A DNA stretch of 64,000 nucleotides from Acanthochromis polyacanthus. Taxonomy: Eukaryota > Chordata > Actinopteri > Pomacentridae. The notes beneath the pieces are model-generated. The model saw only the letters and a list, made by a program, of their open reading frames with translations. It was not told the DNA's origin and made no database searches. Below, piece after piece: positions 1 to 12,215 of this stretch. The position numbers were made by a program, and so were the translations under genes. Every line of letters starts with the position of its first letter. Within the stretch, counting starts at the first letter, position 1. The stretch lies in the NCBI RefSeq assembly GCF_021347895.1, contig NC_067123.1, positions 7,197,828 through 7,261,827 on the forward strand, given 5' to 3'.

Positions 1-816
1 CATTTAAAGTGCATATTGAAAAACAAACTGCTTTCTTGTTGGAAAAATGGTTGAATTGACTGTTTTGTGCAATTATTACATTTCCCTAAATTATCTCTAA
101 TTGCCAATATTCTCCACATGTATTGCTACTACAGTCCCTGAACTTCTTCAGTTCTGGTTACTTTTGGGATAAGTAGTTTAACATTTTATTAATGCAATGC
201 CATAAGATGCTTTGTGGTATCTTATTCACCATTGTTTCTGTTTAGGAAACTTTGGAAATAGCTAATTTCACTCACTTAAGTTACGGTTGTACTTGATTAA
301 ATTTTTTTTCTAAATCTCGAAGAAAATATGAATTCTGGCTACAACTATTGGACTCTGACACTTTACTGCCTTATATATTTAATCGTAAATACCTCTATCC
401 AGAGGTGTGAACATGTATCTGCTGGCATATTTATTGATTATCAACCAGGTAATCCAGTCAGCATTTAATAATGCTTGACCTGATAAGTAGTAAGACCTAC
501 AAGCTGATCTTGGCATGCACTGGAGAAGAGCTCATAGTAGGTAGGCACTGACTAACGAAAGCATTACCCTCTCTTCCTTTTCCGTATGTAACCTGTGGCA
601 CCTGTGGACCTTCATATTGGAACGAACCGTTTCTTCGGATGTGTCTCCTGCTGGTTGTTTTGTAAATCTGCTCATAATATGAAACAAACCACCTCTATTG
701 CCATACTTTTTTACACACCTCCATATGGACATGAACTGTGTGCTTGCGCACTGATCCCATCCGTACCATTTTCCCTACCCTCCTATCTGCCTCCTTGGCA
801 CATTGCCCCCTCACAG
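1..816 (+). other. Left part of the last sfpq intron
   Basis: AT-rich sequence with no coding exon that I can support, ending in a good polypyrimidine tract and AG at 816. By position it is the 3' part of the intron before the final sfpq exon. In mammals a long conserved intron near the 3' end of SFPQ is known to be retained in some transcripts. Whether that holds here cannot be judged from sequence alone. Confidence 0.55.
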
Positions 817-927
817 CGTGGTGAGCGCTTCGCCCAGGGCGGTCCTAGGGGGATGGGTCCTGGTAACGCTGGGTACGGCAGGGTCCGTGAGGAGTTTGAG
901 GGCCCTACTAAGAAGCCCCGTTTCTAA
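817..927 (+). CDS. sfpq: Last coding exon of sfpq (splicing factor proline/glutamine-rich)
   Basis: SFPQ is a nuclear RNA- and DNA-binding protein of the DBHS family (paraspeckles, splicing, transcription). Seen: a pyrimidine-rich tract ends in an AG at 815-816, followed by 36 codons and TAA at 925-927. The peptide starts RGERFAQGG and ends GYGRVREEFEGPTKKPRF. Known: vertebrate SFPQ ends in nearly the same residues (GRGREE[YF]EGPNKKPRF), which are part of its C-terminal nuclear localisation region. Two differences stand out: Val for Gly in GRGREE, and Thr for Asn in GPNKKPRF. Only this exon is in the window; the RRM and NOPS domains lie to the left. The frame is open upstream to about 595, but the text there is not SFPQ-like, so I place the exon start at the splice acceptor. 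Confidence 0.88.
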   Translation, partial: RGERFAQGGPRGMGPGNAGYGRVREEFEGPTKKPRF

Positions 928-1300
928 ATACTGCTCTGATGCTCCCAGCCGCTCTATTTGTATAGATTCTCCAAAACGAACATGTTGAGTCGCATTTCTT
1001 GTATTTAAGTTTCAACTGTTGCAGCATTTTAGCCAGGCAATTTACTCATTTTATGACAGTCAATATTTTCAATTTTTTATTTTGTATTGTCTGTAGTGTG
1101 GAAAGAGGTCACCCTTGTGTGATCCAGTAGTTCTTTCTGACCATGTATAATTTTCTTTTCTAGTTGTATTATGCTCTGTGAGTCGTCGTGAAGTGATAAC
1201 TGTAACATTTTTCTCAACTTCCTATGGCTGTGTTTTGTGCCATACATTTGGAGTCAAAGCATGTATTATAATAAAGAGACATTGGTTCTATCCGGACAAA
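928..1300 (+). other. sfpq: sfpq 3' untranslated region with poly(A) signal
   Basis: AT-rich sequence directly after the sfpq stop codon. A canonical AATAAA hexamer lies at 1270-1275, so cleavage is expected about 10-30 bases later, near 1290-1305. No competing AATAAA lies closer to the stop codon. Confidence 0.6.
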
Positions 1301-1921
1301 CCTTTTAACATTTATTCCTAAAGTTGAATCATGCAGTATGATTAAAAAGTAAATCCCAACAATGGGTGAAATAAAATAGATACATCTGCCAAATTAGGCC
1401 TTAAAGAGTCTATGTGTTATCTCTGCCACAGTCCTGGCCTTTTAATTAGACGTGTACAACAAAATCTTAAAAAAAAAGTGTGTGCCATGCCTGATGCAGT
1501 TATTGAAAATACCTGTCTTTATCTTTTACTTCTTTATTTTTCTTCCCGCAAATTCAGCTGACTGACAGGCCATTATTCTAAATCAATATACTGTGTTGGA
1601 GTTTTTGACAGCGGTCATTATGGATGTGAAAACACTGAATGATTGAAAACTTAGTTATTGTACAGTGCAGGAGTCGCAGTGATTTCGGTTGCACATCTTC
1701 ACAATCACTGCTCAGACAGAACAAAGATCTCCTTTTTTGAGACTAAAACTTGTCATTGATCTTGATATTTACGTGGCCGCATCGGCTTTTTCAGCCGTGC
1801 TTCAGGACATCAGAAATACTACACATAGAACCTTTAAGACGGCCTGTGGTTTAGTTTGAAGCCGACAGACGTTCTGCTCACATCACTCTGTCAGACATCG
1901 TCCACAGAAGTGTGTGCTTAT
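1301..1921. other. Non-coding stretch
   Basis: No reading frame, splice-bounded exon or repeat boundary that I can support. Confidence 0.4.
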
Positions 1922-2531
1922 TGACTACGTTTACATGCAGTTCAGTTTGTATTGGAATGATTCTGAGCACCGTTCAGTCGTTTTTTGAAATCTGGTGCGT
2001 TCTTATAGACAATGGATGACATGAAAACTGCGCTTCCAGTTTGTGTTGCCACTTTTACAGCTTTACCGTATTATGCTTCTAATGACCCGACACTTTCTTT
2101 GTATTTTTCATTATATGTATAGTAGTTCTGTAGATGGACCAACATTTGCATGTACATTTTTCAGTCAGCAGTTTACATTCATCAGCTCAACTACCAACAT
2201 GGCAACATGTTGCTGCTGTTATAAGTTAATACATTTTTTCCAATAAGATCTGCACGAGTGCACTTAGTGCATTGTTGCTACAGCCCTAATGCATATAATG
2301 ATGCTTTTAGCCCCACTTTTGCTTTTTTTGGTAATGAAGTCATTTTATTAGACAGCCTATGGGTGAAAGTTGGTGTATATGCTGACCTTTTAGTGACAAG
2401 TCTAAAAGAAGTTGTCGTTCAGCATGTATGTGACTGAAAGCTTTGTTCTGTTAAGTTGGATATCATTAACGGCTATTGACAGCCGTTTACTGTCTCGGTA
2501 GAACAGACAGAACTGCATGTAAACGTAGTCA
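1922..2531. mobile_element. Non-autonomous TIR DNA transposon (MITE), unclassified
   Basis: A 22-base arm at 1922-1943 (TGACTACGTTTACATGCAGT...) is repeated exactly as its reverse complement at 2510-2531. The 610-base interior is AT-rich and has no transposase-like frame. I see no clear target-site duplication, so the superfamily is open. Confidence 0.7.
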
Positions 2532-4006
2532 TTTTCACTGATGTACTTACTTTAGGTGGAACAAATATCTACAAAGGTTGTTTGTATAAGTAAATTCATA
2601 GTAAAGCAACTGACATAAAATCTTAACTGATTTGAGTGTCAGTACAGTAGTTTCACTGTTTGTTGGAATGACTAGATCAGCCCTTCTATGACTGGAAAAG
2701 GGCTCATTTAGAATTATGGAAACAAGTGTTGAGTGCTTTGAAAGCATGATATCCAACAGAATCATAAATGCTTCAACCATAAATGTGTCAGATTTGCTCT
2801 GTCTGATGAAGACGTCACGCCTTTTTGATGACAAAGCAAAAAAAAAAAAACTAGCAATGGGTGACATCTTGAACAGAAGTCTGACGTATTCTGGTCATGT
2901 ATCGAGTTTATCTACATGCCACTAGTTTAATTTTTGAGTTGGCAGTCACTCAGTGCTTAATGTAGGAAATGGAAACAAGTGCCTCTCTGCACAAGTAGTG
3001 CTTCATCGTCATGATACTGCAAGAACAGAAGAACTTCAAAGACCCTATTTGTCAAGGCATGGGATGCCCTGGTTTTCAGGGTTATAAGCCAGTAAAGCTT
3101 CAATAATTAGGTTATACTGCAGTGAGATTCAGACACACTCTTAGTGCCTGATGGCATGAAGTCCATCAGCATCCTTTCTAGTAAGCTGAAGGTAGACTAG
3201 TATCAGTGTCTTACAACAATGTGTTGTTTTATTATATTTAACTGGGGTTGAAGTGCTTTTATTTTCCTCAGAATTGCCTTAGCTTTATTTTGGGAGGGGT
3301 GATCTTTTCCCGACGCACCATCTCACCTGGTCTTATGTCATTATTTTGATGACATACAGCAGTGCCCATGGACTACAATCTTTTCTTTTTTTTTCCTGCT
3401 TTTCAGCAGACATGATTGTCTGTGGCCTCCTTAACCTCATTGTAGCAGTATTATAAGAACCAGCAAAAAATATCAGAATCCATTTAATGGTGGGGTAACT
3501 TCTTAAGCGCAGACATTGCATCTGCTCTCTGGAGAGATATTTCAGGAAGATGAAAACAATTGGATACTAATAGTTGGTATTATTTACCTTTGGGCATTGA
3601 AATTACATGAATAAATTTGGCACATTGATGAATTATGAAACCTATCACTTGTGCAACAATAACTGGACATTAATGTACAACAAATGGTTTCAAGCCCTTT
3701 CTGTTAACATCCTGTTACTACTTGAGTTTACATCTTTTATTCTCCTGCCCACTCTGGTACCACCAGTACCTGGTTAGAAGTATATTTAATGGACAGCACC
3801 ATCCATTCACAACTTGCTTCTGCAACCTTCTATCAGAGTTGTGTGGAAACAGGAGACAGCTTGAAAACTGAGTGTAAGTAAAGTTGTAATAATTCTTATT
3901 TCATATAGCATGAGTTTCACTCTGACTTTCTGTGGACTATTGAAGGTGTATACTTTATTGAATTGTATGACAGTAGGACTTTTGATACTTTAAAAAAAAA
4001 AAATAA
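2532..4006. other. Non-coding stretch
   Basis: AT-rich with short A-runs (for example about 2839-2850 and 3991-4003). I see no gene and no repeat boundaries here. Confidence 0.4.
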
Positions 4007-4768
4007 TTAGACCCTCCAGAAAAACGCGGGCAATAATCCTTGATTATGCGGGCTAAAATCCTTGATTATGCGAATGAATAGGCAGGGTTTTTATGACATT
4101 TTATGTGGGGAAATTGCGGAAAGTTGCAAAGTGTGCGAATAGTTGTGAAATATGCAAAAATATGTGCGATTCACCTGCCGTCTGGCCGCGGAGTGATGTG
4201 TCCTCTAATCAGACACTGGGACTGCTGCGGGGTTACTGGACTGACAGCCTGTGCTTTGGGACGGGGAGGAGCTCACAGAAGCACCTGCTGCTTGTTGAAA
4301 ACACAGTAGCTGCAGAATGAGCCGAGTTTTCCTGTCAGTCTCCAAAACGGCAGAAAAAGTCGCTAGATTTGTGGCTAGTCGCTTTTGACAAAAAAAAAAA
4401 GTCGCTAGGACGCTTTGGAAAGTCGCTAAGTTGACAACACTAGTGCCGCGCTCTGCATCAGCTCGTGCTTCTAGTGTGTGTGAATGCGTGAACTGATGAC
4501 GTCAGGCCGGGCGTCACATAAAAACTCACAACTCCATTTATATCGGTTATAGTTTTCTCATTTTATGCGGAAATTGTGAAATCAAGCGGGACCCGCATAT
4601 TTCTCTTTTTTTCGTGGAAATGTGAGATTCTTGCGGGAATTATGCGCTGTTTTGTGGGGATTATGCGGCCTTTTGGGAAATAATTGACCCCTGCATAATC
4701 AGCGGCATTTTGGTGATTAATGCGGGAATTCATGCGATCGCATAATCGCGTTTTTCTGGAGGGTCTAA
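4007..4768. mobile_element. Non-autonomous DNA transposon with 22-bp TIRs
   Basis: TTAGACCCTCCAGAAAAACG at the left end (4007-4028) is mirrored exactly by 4747-4768. The ends are flanked by, or include, TA. The interior is rich in TGCGG/ATTATGCG motifs and has no transposase frame. TA flanks would fit a Tc1/mariner-type element, but hAT-like is also possible. Confidence 0.72.
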
Positions 4769-5208
4769 ATAATGCTTGAATCTGACTTTCATCCTAATGG
4801 TTTTTCACACAGTTTAAACATTTGGTAACTCTGGAATCACTTGCTTTTATGCTCTTTTTTTCAACAGTAAAGGTCTGTCTAATGGCCGACTTTCTACTTC
4901 TTATTTGTCATTTAGCCAAGGTTTGCCATAACAATGGAGTAATGAAGACTTTAATAGACTTTAAAATCACCTGCAATGTACCTGTTAATGTATCCTGCAC
5001 AATAACTAAACATATAAGCATAAGAATGGTAATCTTTTTGCTTAGTTATAAGAAAGCTTTCATCATGCGGTATCTGACAACGTGCCAGAAAAGGCTGCAA
5101 AACAGGACTACAACGCTTGGCTGCATTTGGTAATAGAACTGGATGTCATGGAGTGTTCATCTCAAATGTTACGTGTGTTTGTGTTATGTACATTTTTTCT
5201 TTAACAGG

Positions 5209-5465
5209 TATGACCGGCTTTAAAGATTTTGGACTGTGGAGGAAGTTGTGGCTGTGTAGTGTGAACTCAGGAATGCTTTAGCTAAGAAACCCAAACACTG
5301 GACTTTTGGAGATTATCTTAGTGAGATTCACAACATCATAAACGCAAGATTAAACAAGGACGGACAGTAGTTTGTGAATAGATGTAGTGTGGATAAAATG
5401 TTGGGCTTTGGTCCTAATCCAGCCCTGTAGCATTCCTTTTGCATTAACATTTTGGAACTACACAG
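5209..5465 (+). other. Exon-like block downstream of sfpq (low confidence)
   Basis: A strong acceptor (TTTCTTTAACAG ending at 5208) precedes a 250-base block of more balanced composition than its surroundings, ending at CACAG|GTAAAT near 5465. No long frame is open. It could be an alternative non-coding 3' exon of sfpq or chance. Confidence 0.2.
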
Positions 5466-6569
5466 GTAAATACCAACTTTTTATTAAATATCAAGAACAT
5501 AGCTGACTTTGAAAGTTGTCCCTCAGAACATTTTTAAGCAAGTTGGTGCTTTTCTAACGTTTACAGTGTAAACTCTCTTCTGCAAATAGAATCCTTGTTC
5601 AGAAATTGTGAATAACACAATATTAATATTTCTGAAAGAGATTGATATAAAGTTTAATTGACATAATTGTCATTCATGTGACAACTTGCCTGATATTATT
5701 TATGTGGCACATTTAAAACAGACCCTGACCCAAATAGCTTTGCATTACAAAAATAAGATAAAATTACATGAATCATTGTACTAAAGGTGAGGAAATCAAC
5801 ATCTGTGTGTGTTGCCCTCAATACCAAATTGATTTTAGTTAAATTAGATTATCTGGAGAGAAATGTCCACAAGTAATTTTAATCTGGAACCATTTGTACC
5901 TTTTTTAGATCGTGCTCTTATTTATGTGTTTAAAAATGACACACTAAAGCTAGTGGAACATTAAACCAACAACTTTTATTTGCTGTTGTTTATTCCAGAT
6001 TTTTAAATATGGTTTCTAGTTGCATGCTTATTTTTGAGATGAAAATTAAATAGCTGTTTTAAAGAACTGATCATTATTCTCATGGTTAAATAACATGTTT
6101 GCTAGACTTCTTTTAAGTGGAAGTCTTTTCTCCCTTGATCAGGGTTCATGAAGTAAATTTAGGACAACAGCTTAAACTTTAGTGCTTGTTAGTAGTTTGA
6201 GTGTTGCAGAAGCAATGAACAGATATTTAATGTTAATAAAAAAAATAACCTCTACAGGAAATAGTTTCCAGTGGAAACACCAATACCATAAACAAAAGTC
6301 AAATTCCACCAATATTCATGAGACCATGCAACACCTAAAATCGGCTAAAAATTTAATTTATATGGAGCTAATAAAAATTTGTATGTGAAGTTTAATATAT
6401 ACATAATAATGTGTAATTATAATTGGATTAGTATGAAGTATTTTGTCTAAGCCATAGACAGGATCTGAATATCCTTCAGAACTTTACTTGACCTAAATGT
6501 AAATTTAAACCTTGTAATGTTATGTCTGTGTGTGTTGGTGTTGTGTACACTTTGCTTTTCTTTAACAGG

Positions 6570-6790
6570 TGTTGGACTATGAAAAGGAACTTTCCAATCC
6601 AAGACATTCAGAGTCTGTAGCTTTGGTTGGAGCAGTTTTGTAATCAAAAAGCTATCACTCTGGAGGACCAGATAGAAGAAAAACAATCATTTTTGATGGT
6701 GGTGGATCAGTATCGTGAACTGTAGCTTGGAAAGCTGGCGGATATTTGGTCATTCACAAGTTCTCAAACCTGAAATAATGTAGCAGACTG
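6570..6790 (+). other. Second exon-like block downstream of sfpq (low confidence)
   Basis: The acceptor TTTTCTTTAACAG resembles the one at 5208. In one frame it is followed by 23 codons (VLDYEKELSNPRHSESVALV...) ending in TAA. The splice signal is good but the evidence for translation is weak. It may be an alternative sfpq terminal exon. Confidence 0.2.
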
Positions 6791-7147
6791 CACAGTGAAA
6801 TACAGAGGTTCAGAACAAGGACTCTGACTGCCAACATGCTTTGAAATGGAAATCCAACTCTTGACTCCTTAAAGAGATGTTTATAGTCAACATTTGACTA
6901 AAGGTGGCACCAAGTACACTTAACAGACTGAGAAGATGAGTTACAGAGGTGTGAAAGAGAAATCGTCTGTTGTTTACACATTTTCATGACATTAATGAAG
7001 CGAAACTGGAGGCTTTGATGTATATTTATGTAGAAAATGTCTTTGTCAAGATGTGTTTAAAGGCACCAAACAGATGCTAGCAAACTTTTAAGCAACTGAC
7101 TGAGATGTTCTCTATTGCTAACACATTTATATACCAGACATTCTTAG

Positions 7148-8127
7148 TTGGGATCGACCGATTATTAGCCTTATTAGGCCGATTGTTTGGCATTTTTTCA
7201 ATTTTTGATGATTTTTTTTTTAACTGATTATTGCAAAATATATGAAGTGCACTATTTTGGCTCTGATGCAGTCGACCGTCTGTTTCTGCATTCACTCTGC
7301 AGTCTAAAGGAAGTGTCCCGTCCACAGCTCTCTGATTGGTTACATGTCCTGAGACAGCCAATCACTGAAAGCCATACAGCCAACCAATGAGAGCATTAGC
7401 ATAGCGGGGCCGCTCCAGATATGTTTCAGCGGTGAGGTAGAAGATGTTGCTGAAGTTCTAATAAAACTCCACCATCTTCCACAAACATAACTAGTTTCTC
7501 TGTTACACAGAAAATGCTCCAGTAATTCAGTTCTTCATGTTAACAAGTGGTGCAGCTGGAACTTCTTTGTGTGGCTGCTGTGGCTATTGCTATGGAGCAT
7601 GCTATGCCTTGTAGCCTGTGGCAACACTATCTAAAATGCTGTAGCATTTTTTAAAAGTATGATTAACTTTAACAGTCTTTGCTGACAGATAAGTCTCTCT
7701 TCCAGAGACTGAACAAGAAGCACAGCCAAATCAGGACACTGTGTCTTAGGCTACGCTATAGGCTAACTTAGTAGGCAGCAACAGATTACCCTGGAATAGT
7801 TTTTGGAAAACATTAAGAAATGGTGCTTTAGATTTGAGCCTTCGTGGGCAACAAAAATGACAAAACGGTAGATCTAATGACAGGAGACAAACCAGTCAGT
7901 TGATCTCACGGTAGAGAGCATCGTAGCGTCATGAACGCTCAAATATCACTCCTGTTTCTGTTGTCCGTATTCAGTTACAGTAATCCTAATTAATAAAGGA
8001 CCCCAATCGTGACTGACAAGTTCCCTGCTGCCACATGCTGTTAATATGTATCTGTTTCAAATATCTGACATCCGCCTTTCTTAACAATTAGCATCGGCCC
8101 TGAAAACACCTTATCGGTCGATCCCTA
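7148..8127. mobile_element. Non-autonomous hAT-type transposon
   Basis: The left end GGGATCGACCGAT is mirrored by ATCGGTCGATCCC at the right end. The 8-base flanks are ATTCTTAG (7140-7147) and GTTCTTTG (8128-8135), matching at 6 of 8 positions, which suits a diverged hAT target duplication. No transposase frame remains. Confidence 0.65.
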
Positions 8128-8484
8128 GTTCTTTGCTGACAGTTTAGACTGTAAAATACTTGCATTACAAAAATCTGAATGAACGAGAAGCAAGCTCAGG
8201 ATTTCCAACATGCTGACTTAGCTTTGCAAAGAGAAGCTTTGAAACCGTTAAATCACTTTGTTAGTGATTTATTAGTGCATCAAGCACATCTAACATACTG
8301 TAAAGTGATTATACTGCTGAGACTGATACATTGCAAACACTTTTTCACTTTGCATTGCTGCATAAAATTGAAATCAAAGCTTTGACTTTTAACTTTCAGA
8401 AGAGGTTTGCATCAAGCATTTGTCAAATGATTCAAAGTACGCTACATGAATATATACTGAGTTTCATTAGAGGATATCCCTGTT

Positions 8485-9035
8485 AGGGGTGTAACGGTAC
8501 AGGCATCTGTTCCTTATGTCACGTTTTCTGTTTCTGGATGCACAGTTACTCGCTCTGTGTGTAACATGTTTTCGTCCAAAAAAATAATTTTTTAACTTCA
8601 TGTGCAAAAAGGAAATCACAGGAGATGAAACACTTTTTTAAACAGGCTCTGATGAAATGATAGTCTGCTGCCACTTTTTTAATGTAAGTATTTTGTGACA
8701 TTTAAAAGTTTACTTCCAATTCCCTTTACTGTAGTATTGCAGCATAGCTGCTGTTTATGTTGGTGCAGTCAGTCAGCAGTAGTACATTAGCAGGTTCAGC
8801 CATGAAAGCTGAGCTGCGACTTTGACAGTTTTGTCTGAACTATGTGTTCTCGATATTTATTTTGGCTGTTAACAGGTCAGGATTTTCTGATTGGCAGAAT
8901 TTTAGCTTCACAATCTCAATAGTAAGAATTATAGCCAGTTAGGCTCTTTTGAGTATATAGTTTTATGCATTTTTTTTGTTAATTGAACTTGTAGCTACAT
9001 TCTGAACCATGAACCTTCTGTACCGTTACACCCCT
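8485..9035. mobile_element. Non-autonomous hAT-type transposon
   Basis: The ends AGGGGTGTAACGGTACAG and CTGTACCGTTACACCCCT are exact inverted repeats; hAT elements of fish often have this end. The flanking 8-mers (TCCCTGTT and GCTGTCTG) match poorly, so the target duplication has decayed. The interior is about 550 bases with no transposase frame. Confidence 0.72.
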
Positions 9036-9375
9036 GCTGTCTGCACATTTTGAGTTTGAACAAAGACTTTCCTCAGGTTTTAACTTTGAACCTGTAGAAG
9101 TTCTTTTATAATCCCTGTCTCTAAAAGCAAAAACTACACCAGTAAACCTGACCAACGTCCTATTCACCAGCGTACCTGAGGCAGGAAGTCCCATGCCCCT
9201 TACTGTTGAAGAGAGGATGGCGTGTTGTGCCCGTGTGGTTGTGCGTGTTTCATGTCTTTGGGTAAATGAGGTGCGTTAGCTGCTGTCAGCCAGCTTGTCA
9301 AAGACGGGCTGCCCCAGTCCACAGTAGAGGCTCTTCTCTGCAGTTGGGTTACATTGACGATGAGTAGTTCTGCAG

Positions 9376-9453
9376 AAGTCAGTGGACAGTAAAGCCTGGA
9401 TTGTTTGCACTGCAGCCAGAGGTATGCTTACACAGATCAGCCGAACACGTAAG
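9376..9453 (+). other. Candidate exon of unknown gene (low confidence)
   Basis: The block lies between CTGCAG and a consensus donor AAG|GTAAGTG. Two frames are open across its 78 bases. It lies upstream of the unrecognised gene at 13384-24354. In the one phase that would join to the 13439 acceptor a stop occurs, so I do not include it in that gene. Confidence 0.2.
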
Positions 9454-11230
9454 GTAAGTGTCCCATCCATGTTTATAATACAAGATGCACAGTTGTCCCA
9501 TAACTTAACTCTTTGTGTCCTCTTCCTCCCCGTCGCTGCTCACAGTGACGTATGCAGGCTTCTGGCATCACACTTACAAAGAATGGCATCACAGTGCAGA
9601 TCTCTGTTCCTCAACCTTTTTGTGTGTGTGTGGCAGCGCTGTAGCCGTGCGGTGTGTGTGTGTGGTTGTAGTACTTTGGCCTCTCTGTATGTATGCATGA
9701 AAACAAGTGTGTATGGACGGCTGAGTCACTGGTTCAACGTTGGTGTCCAAAGGCAGATGTGTGCTGCAACAAACTGTTTTCAAGTGTTTCTGTCCTTCTA
9801 GCATTGCTGGGGTTATAAAAACATTTAAATATAAAACTTTTTCTAAAGCAGTAGTCTTGCACAACCGTACAACGTATTTGAGTTGTTTTCTTTGTTCCTT
9901 TCCTGAATTTGTTTATTTTGCCGGAAACATTGCTGTATTTTGTAGCTGATTAGTTGTGTGAACAGGCAGGTTGTGTGTAGCAATGAACAAAAAAAATCCC
10001 AATCAAAACCCATTTCTTCAATTTTTTCCACCGTATCGGTGTGAGAAGAATCCTTCATTCCCTTTTTATACCTCTGATTGTTTTATAGTGATTCTTCTTA
10101 TTGGAACGTGACATGAATAGATTATTTCTGCTTTAGTACATTTTTATTGTATTATATAATATTTTAACCACACTGGTTGTACTTCATTAAGTACACTTGC
10201 CCTGCTAGCTTTGTTAGCTTAAATTAACAGAAAAAACATTTCTTTAATGTTTATGTAATGTAATTTATTTTATGCTAAAATAAGAACAGTAGAGCAGCCT
10301 GCACCTGCATGTATTCATTTAATTTCTGGAAATATATCAACTACTGATTACAGCACAACCACTACTGAGAAATACAACAAAGAAAGGTTCACTGCTGTCA
10401 GTAAATGGTCTGCTGTGGTGGCTGTTGAGCAAACGGATATTTGCAAAGTTGATTTTTTTTTTGGCCATCTGAACGTTGACGTATGGATCAAATTGAAGCC
10501 AACTGTGAGTCAACAGCCAGTAAATGTTCAGACAGTTGGACTGAGCAGCCTCCATTAGTTTGGAACAGTTCAAAGTTATGAAAATATGGAGACTTTCTCT
10601 TCCTCCTGATACTAGAAATAACGGATTAATTCTGGAAGACTGTGGATGTAGCGCTTCTCATTTTCTGAAAGTTACACCAGTGGTTGTCTGACCATTGAGA
10701 ATCCAGTCAGATGAGAGCAAGTCAACCAACCAGTCACCTGCAGACCTACAGTTTAGTTCATCTCTCAACTTCATCCTGACCTTCTCTGTCAACATGTGTG
10801 GAACTCTAAACATGACCTGTGCTGGTACTGGGTTGGGACGTATGCAGTGTTTTAAATGAAACGTGTCACGTAGTGTTTGGGTGGCTCTGGGTGGGATCGT
10901 AGAGCTCTTTATAAAAATACGTTTAATTGCAGTACTCACTACAGACCTCTGAGCTCCTTTCATTCTTCCAGTAGAAACCTCTGTGACTTTGTGTGTTTGT
11001 GTGGATGCGGTTGGTTGTGATTTTGTTTCTTTCTTTCTCTTGACAAATGCAGCAGTTCATTTCAAACAGACAGATATTCTTCCTTAGTCTTCGTTCAGCA
11101 GATTTCTTTTAAGTGAAGAAAAATCTACTGTGGCTTTACCTCCAGTGAATGTTTGACCAGACTATTCCATCTGTAGTTTACAACAGAGAAGCCTCGTCTT
11201 TAGACAAAACAACTGTAGTTATATTCATAT
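9454..11230. other. Non-coding stretch
   Basis: Contains a short TG-rich patch (about 9620-9665) and otherwise no supported gene or repeat boundary. A 101-codon minus-strand frame at 10658-10963 has no recognisable motif. Confidence 0.35.
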
Positions 11231-12215
11231 TAGGCTTGTCACGATACTAGAATTTCAACTTCGATACCGATACCCAGTTCAGTATCGATACTCGATACCA
11301 TTTTGATACCACACGGAACAAATTAAAGCACAGGCTTTTGTAATTTGCTGTAAAACCATTTTTTTATTGGGAAAAACTTCTGTATCATTAATACAATATT
11401 TTTTAAAGATGTATGAGGTAGTGCAAAACAAAATAGTACATCAGTATTTAACCTCAATTTCAGTGCTCATGAAATGATTGTGAGGGAAGGTCATACCTAG
11501 GATTTAGCTGTTTGAGAAGTTGTTTGAACCCAGATTTCTCTACTGTGTAAATGGGGATCATATCCATGCACAAATACTCTGTCACAGCCCTGTTTATTTT
11601 CTTTGCTTCTTGTGACTTTGGATCATAATGTCTTTGCTGGTCAAACACTGCTGTTAGCGAAGGCTGTTGGTGTTTTAGTGTCGCTGCAGACGGTCGACTC
11701 TCTCCACTCTCAGCGTCACTCTGGAGCTATAAGAGAAATGTCACACTTAGACGCAAATATGTTTATCTCGTTAAATTAAAGCAATCAATTAGGATTACTC
11801 TGGCTGCGGGCATGCCTGCTAACGTTGGCAAAAAGCCCCATGTAACGTTATGTTTTAGACTAGCGCTAGCTAGCTAGCTTAGTCGGCTAATGCCCTGGCA
11901 GCGTTACGTTGCCGTTTAGGATGTAAATACAACTCCGTTCAATCATGATGAAACGGGAGCTTACCTCACGAAATTTTGTGACACTCGCCATGGTTATATT
12001 TCTTCATTCCATCGTGTTTTGCTGGTAGTAGCAAGACATTAACAAGCCTGGACATGCGGTGAGTTTGGAGGGGGGGGTGCTCTACTGTAGCAGGAGCAGC
12101 AGACCATAGGAGCAGAGTATCGATGGTATCGATACTATGGCAAGCTAGTATCGTATCCATTTACAATGTTTAGGATCGAGTAAGTACCGAAGTATCGATA
12201 TTTTTGACAAGCCTA
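11231..12215 (-). mobile_element. Internally deleted hAT transposon with perfect 8-bp target duplication
   Basis: The ends TAGGCTTGTCA and TGACAAGCCTA are inverted repeats. The flanks are identical 8-mers, ATTCATAT at 11223-11230 and 12216-12223. The element is 985 bases, far shorter than a complete hAT (2-4 kb), and keeps part of a transposase gene on the minus strand. The intact duplication suggests a fairly recent insertion. Confidence 0.92.
11460..11991 (-). pseudogene. hAT transposase remnant, two exons
   Basis: Minus strand. Exon 1 at 11991-11965 reads MASVTKFRE and ends at a GTAAGC donor. Exon 2 at 11726-11460 continues in frame with LQSDAESGESRPS, then KKINRAVTEYLCMDMIPIYT, GFKQLLKQLNPRYDLPS and a stop. 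Known: the 'I..VE..GFK.L...L.PRY.LPS' pattern is the conserved segment of hAT/ZBED transposases just before the catalytic core. The BED finger is mostly missing, and so are the RNase-H-like catalytic region and the C-terminal dimerisation region. The encoded 97 residues cannot be an active transposase. The preserved intron suggests the deletion arose in an element that was once spliced. Confidence 0.8.

Noticed and set aside
595..816. Upstream extension of the sfpq terminal frame
   Set aside because: The frame is open but the text is not SFPQ-like, and a good acceptor at 816 separates it from the conserved part.
9382..9801. 139-codon plus-strand frame
   Set aside because: It runs through a clear GTAAGTG donor and low-complexity TG sequence; there is no motif and no codon bias.
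10658..10963. 101-codon minus-strand frame
   Set aside because: No recognisable domain, no splice partners, and no match to local repeats; I cannot support a gene.
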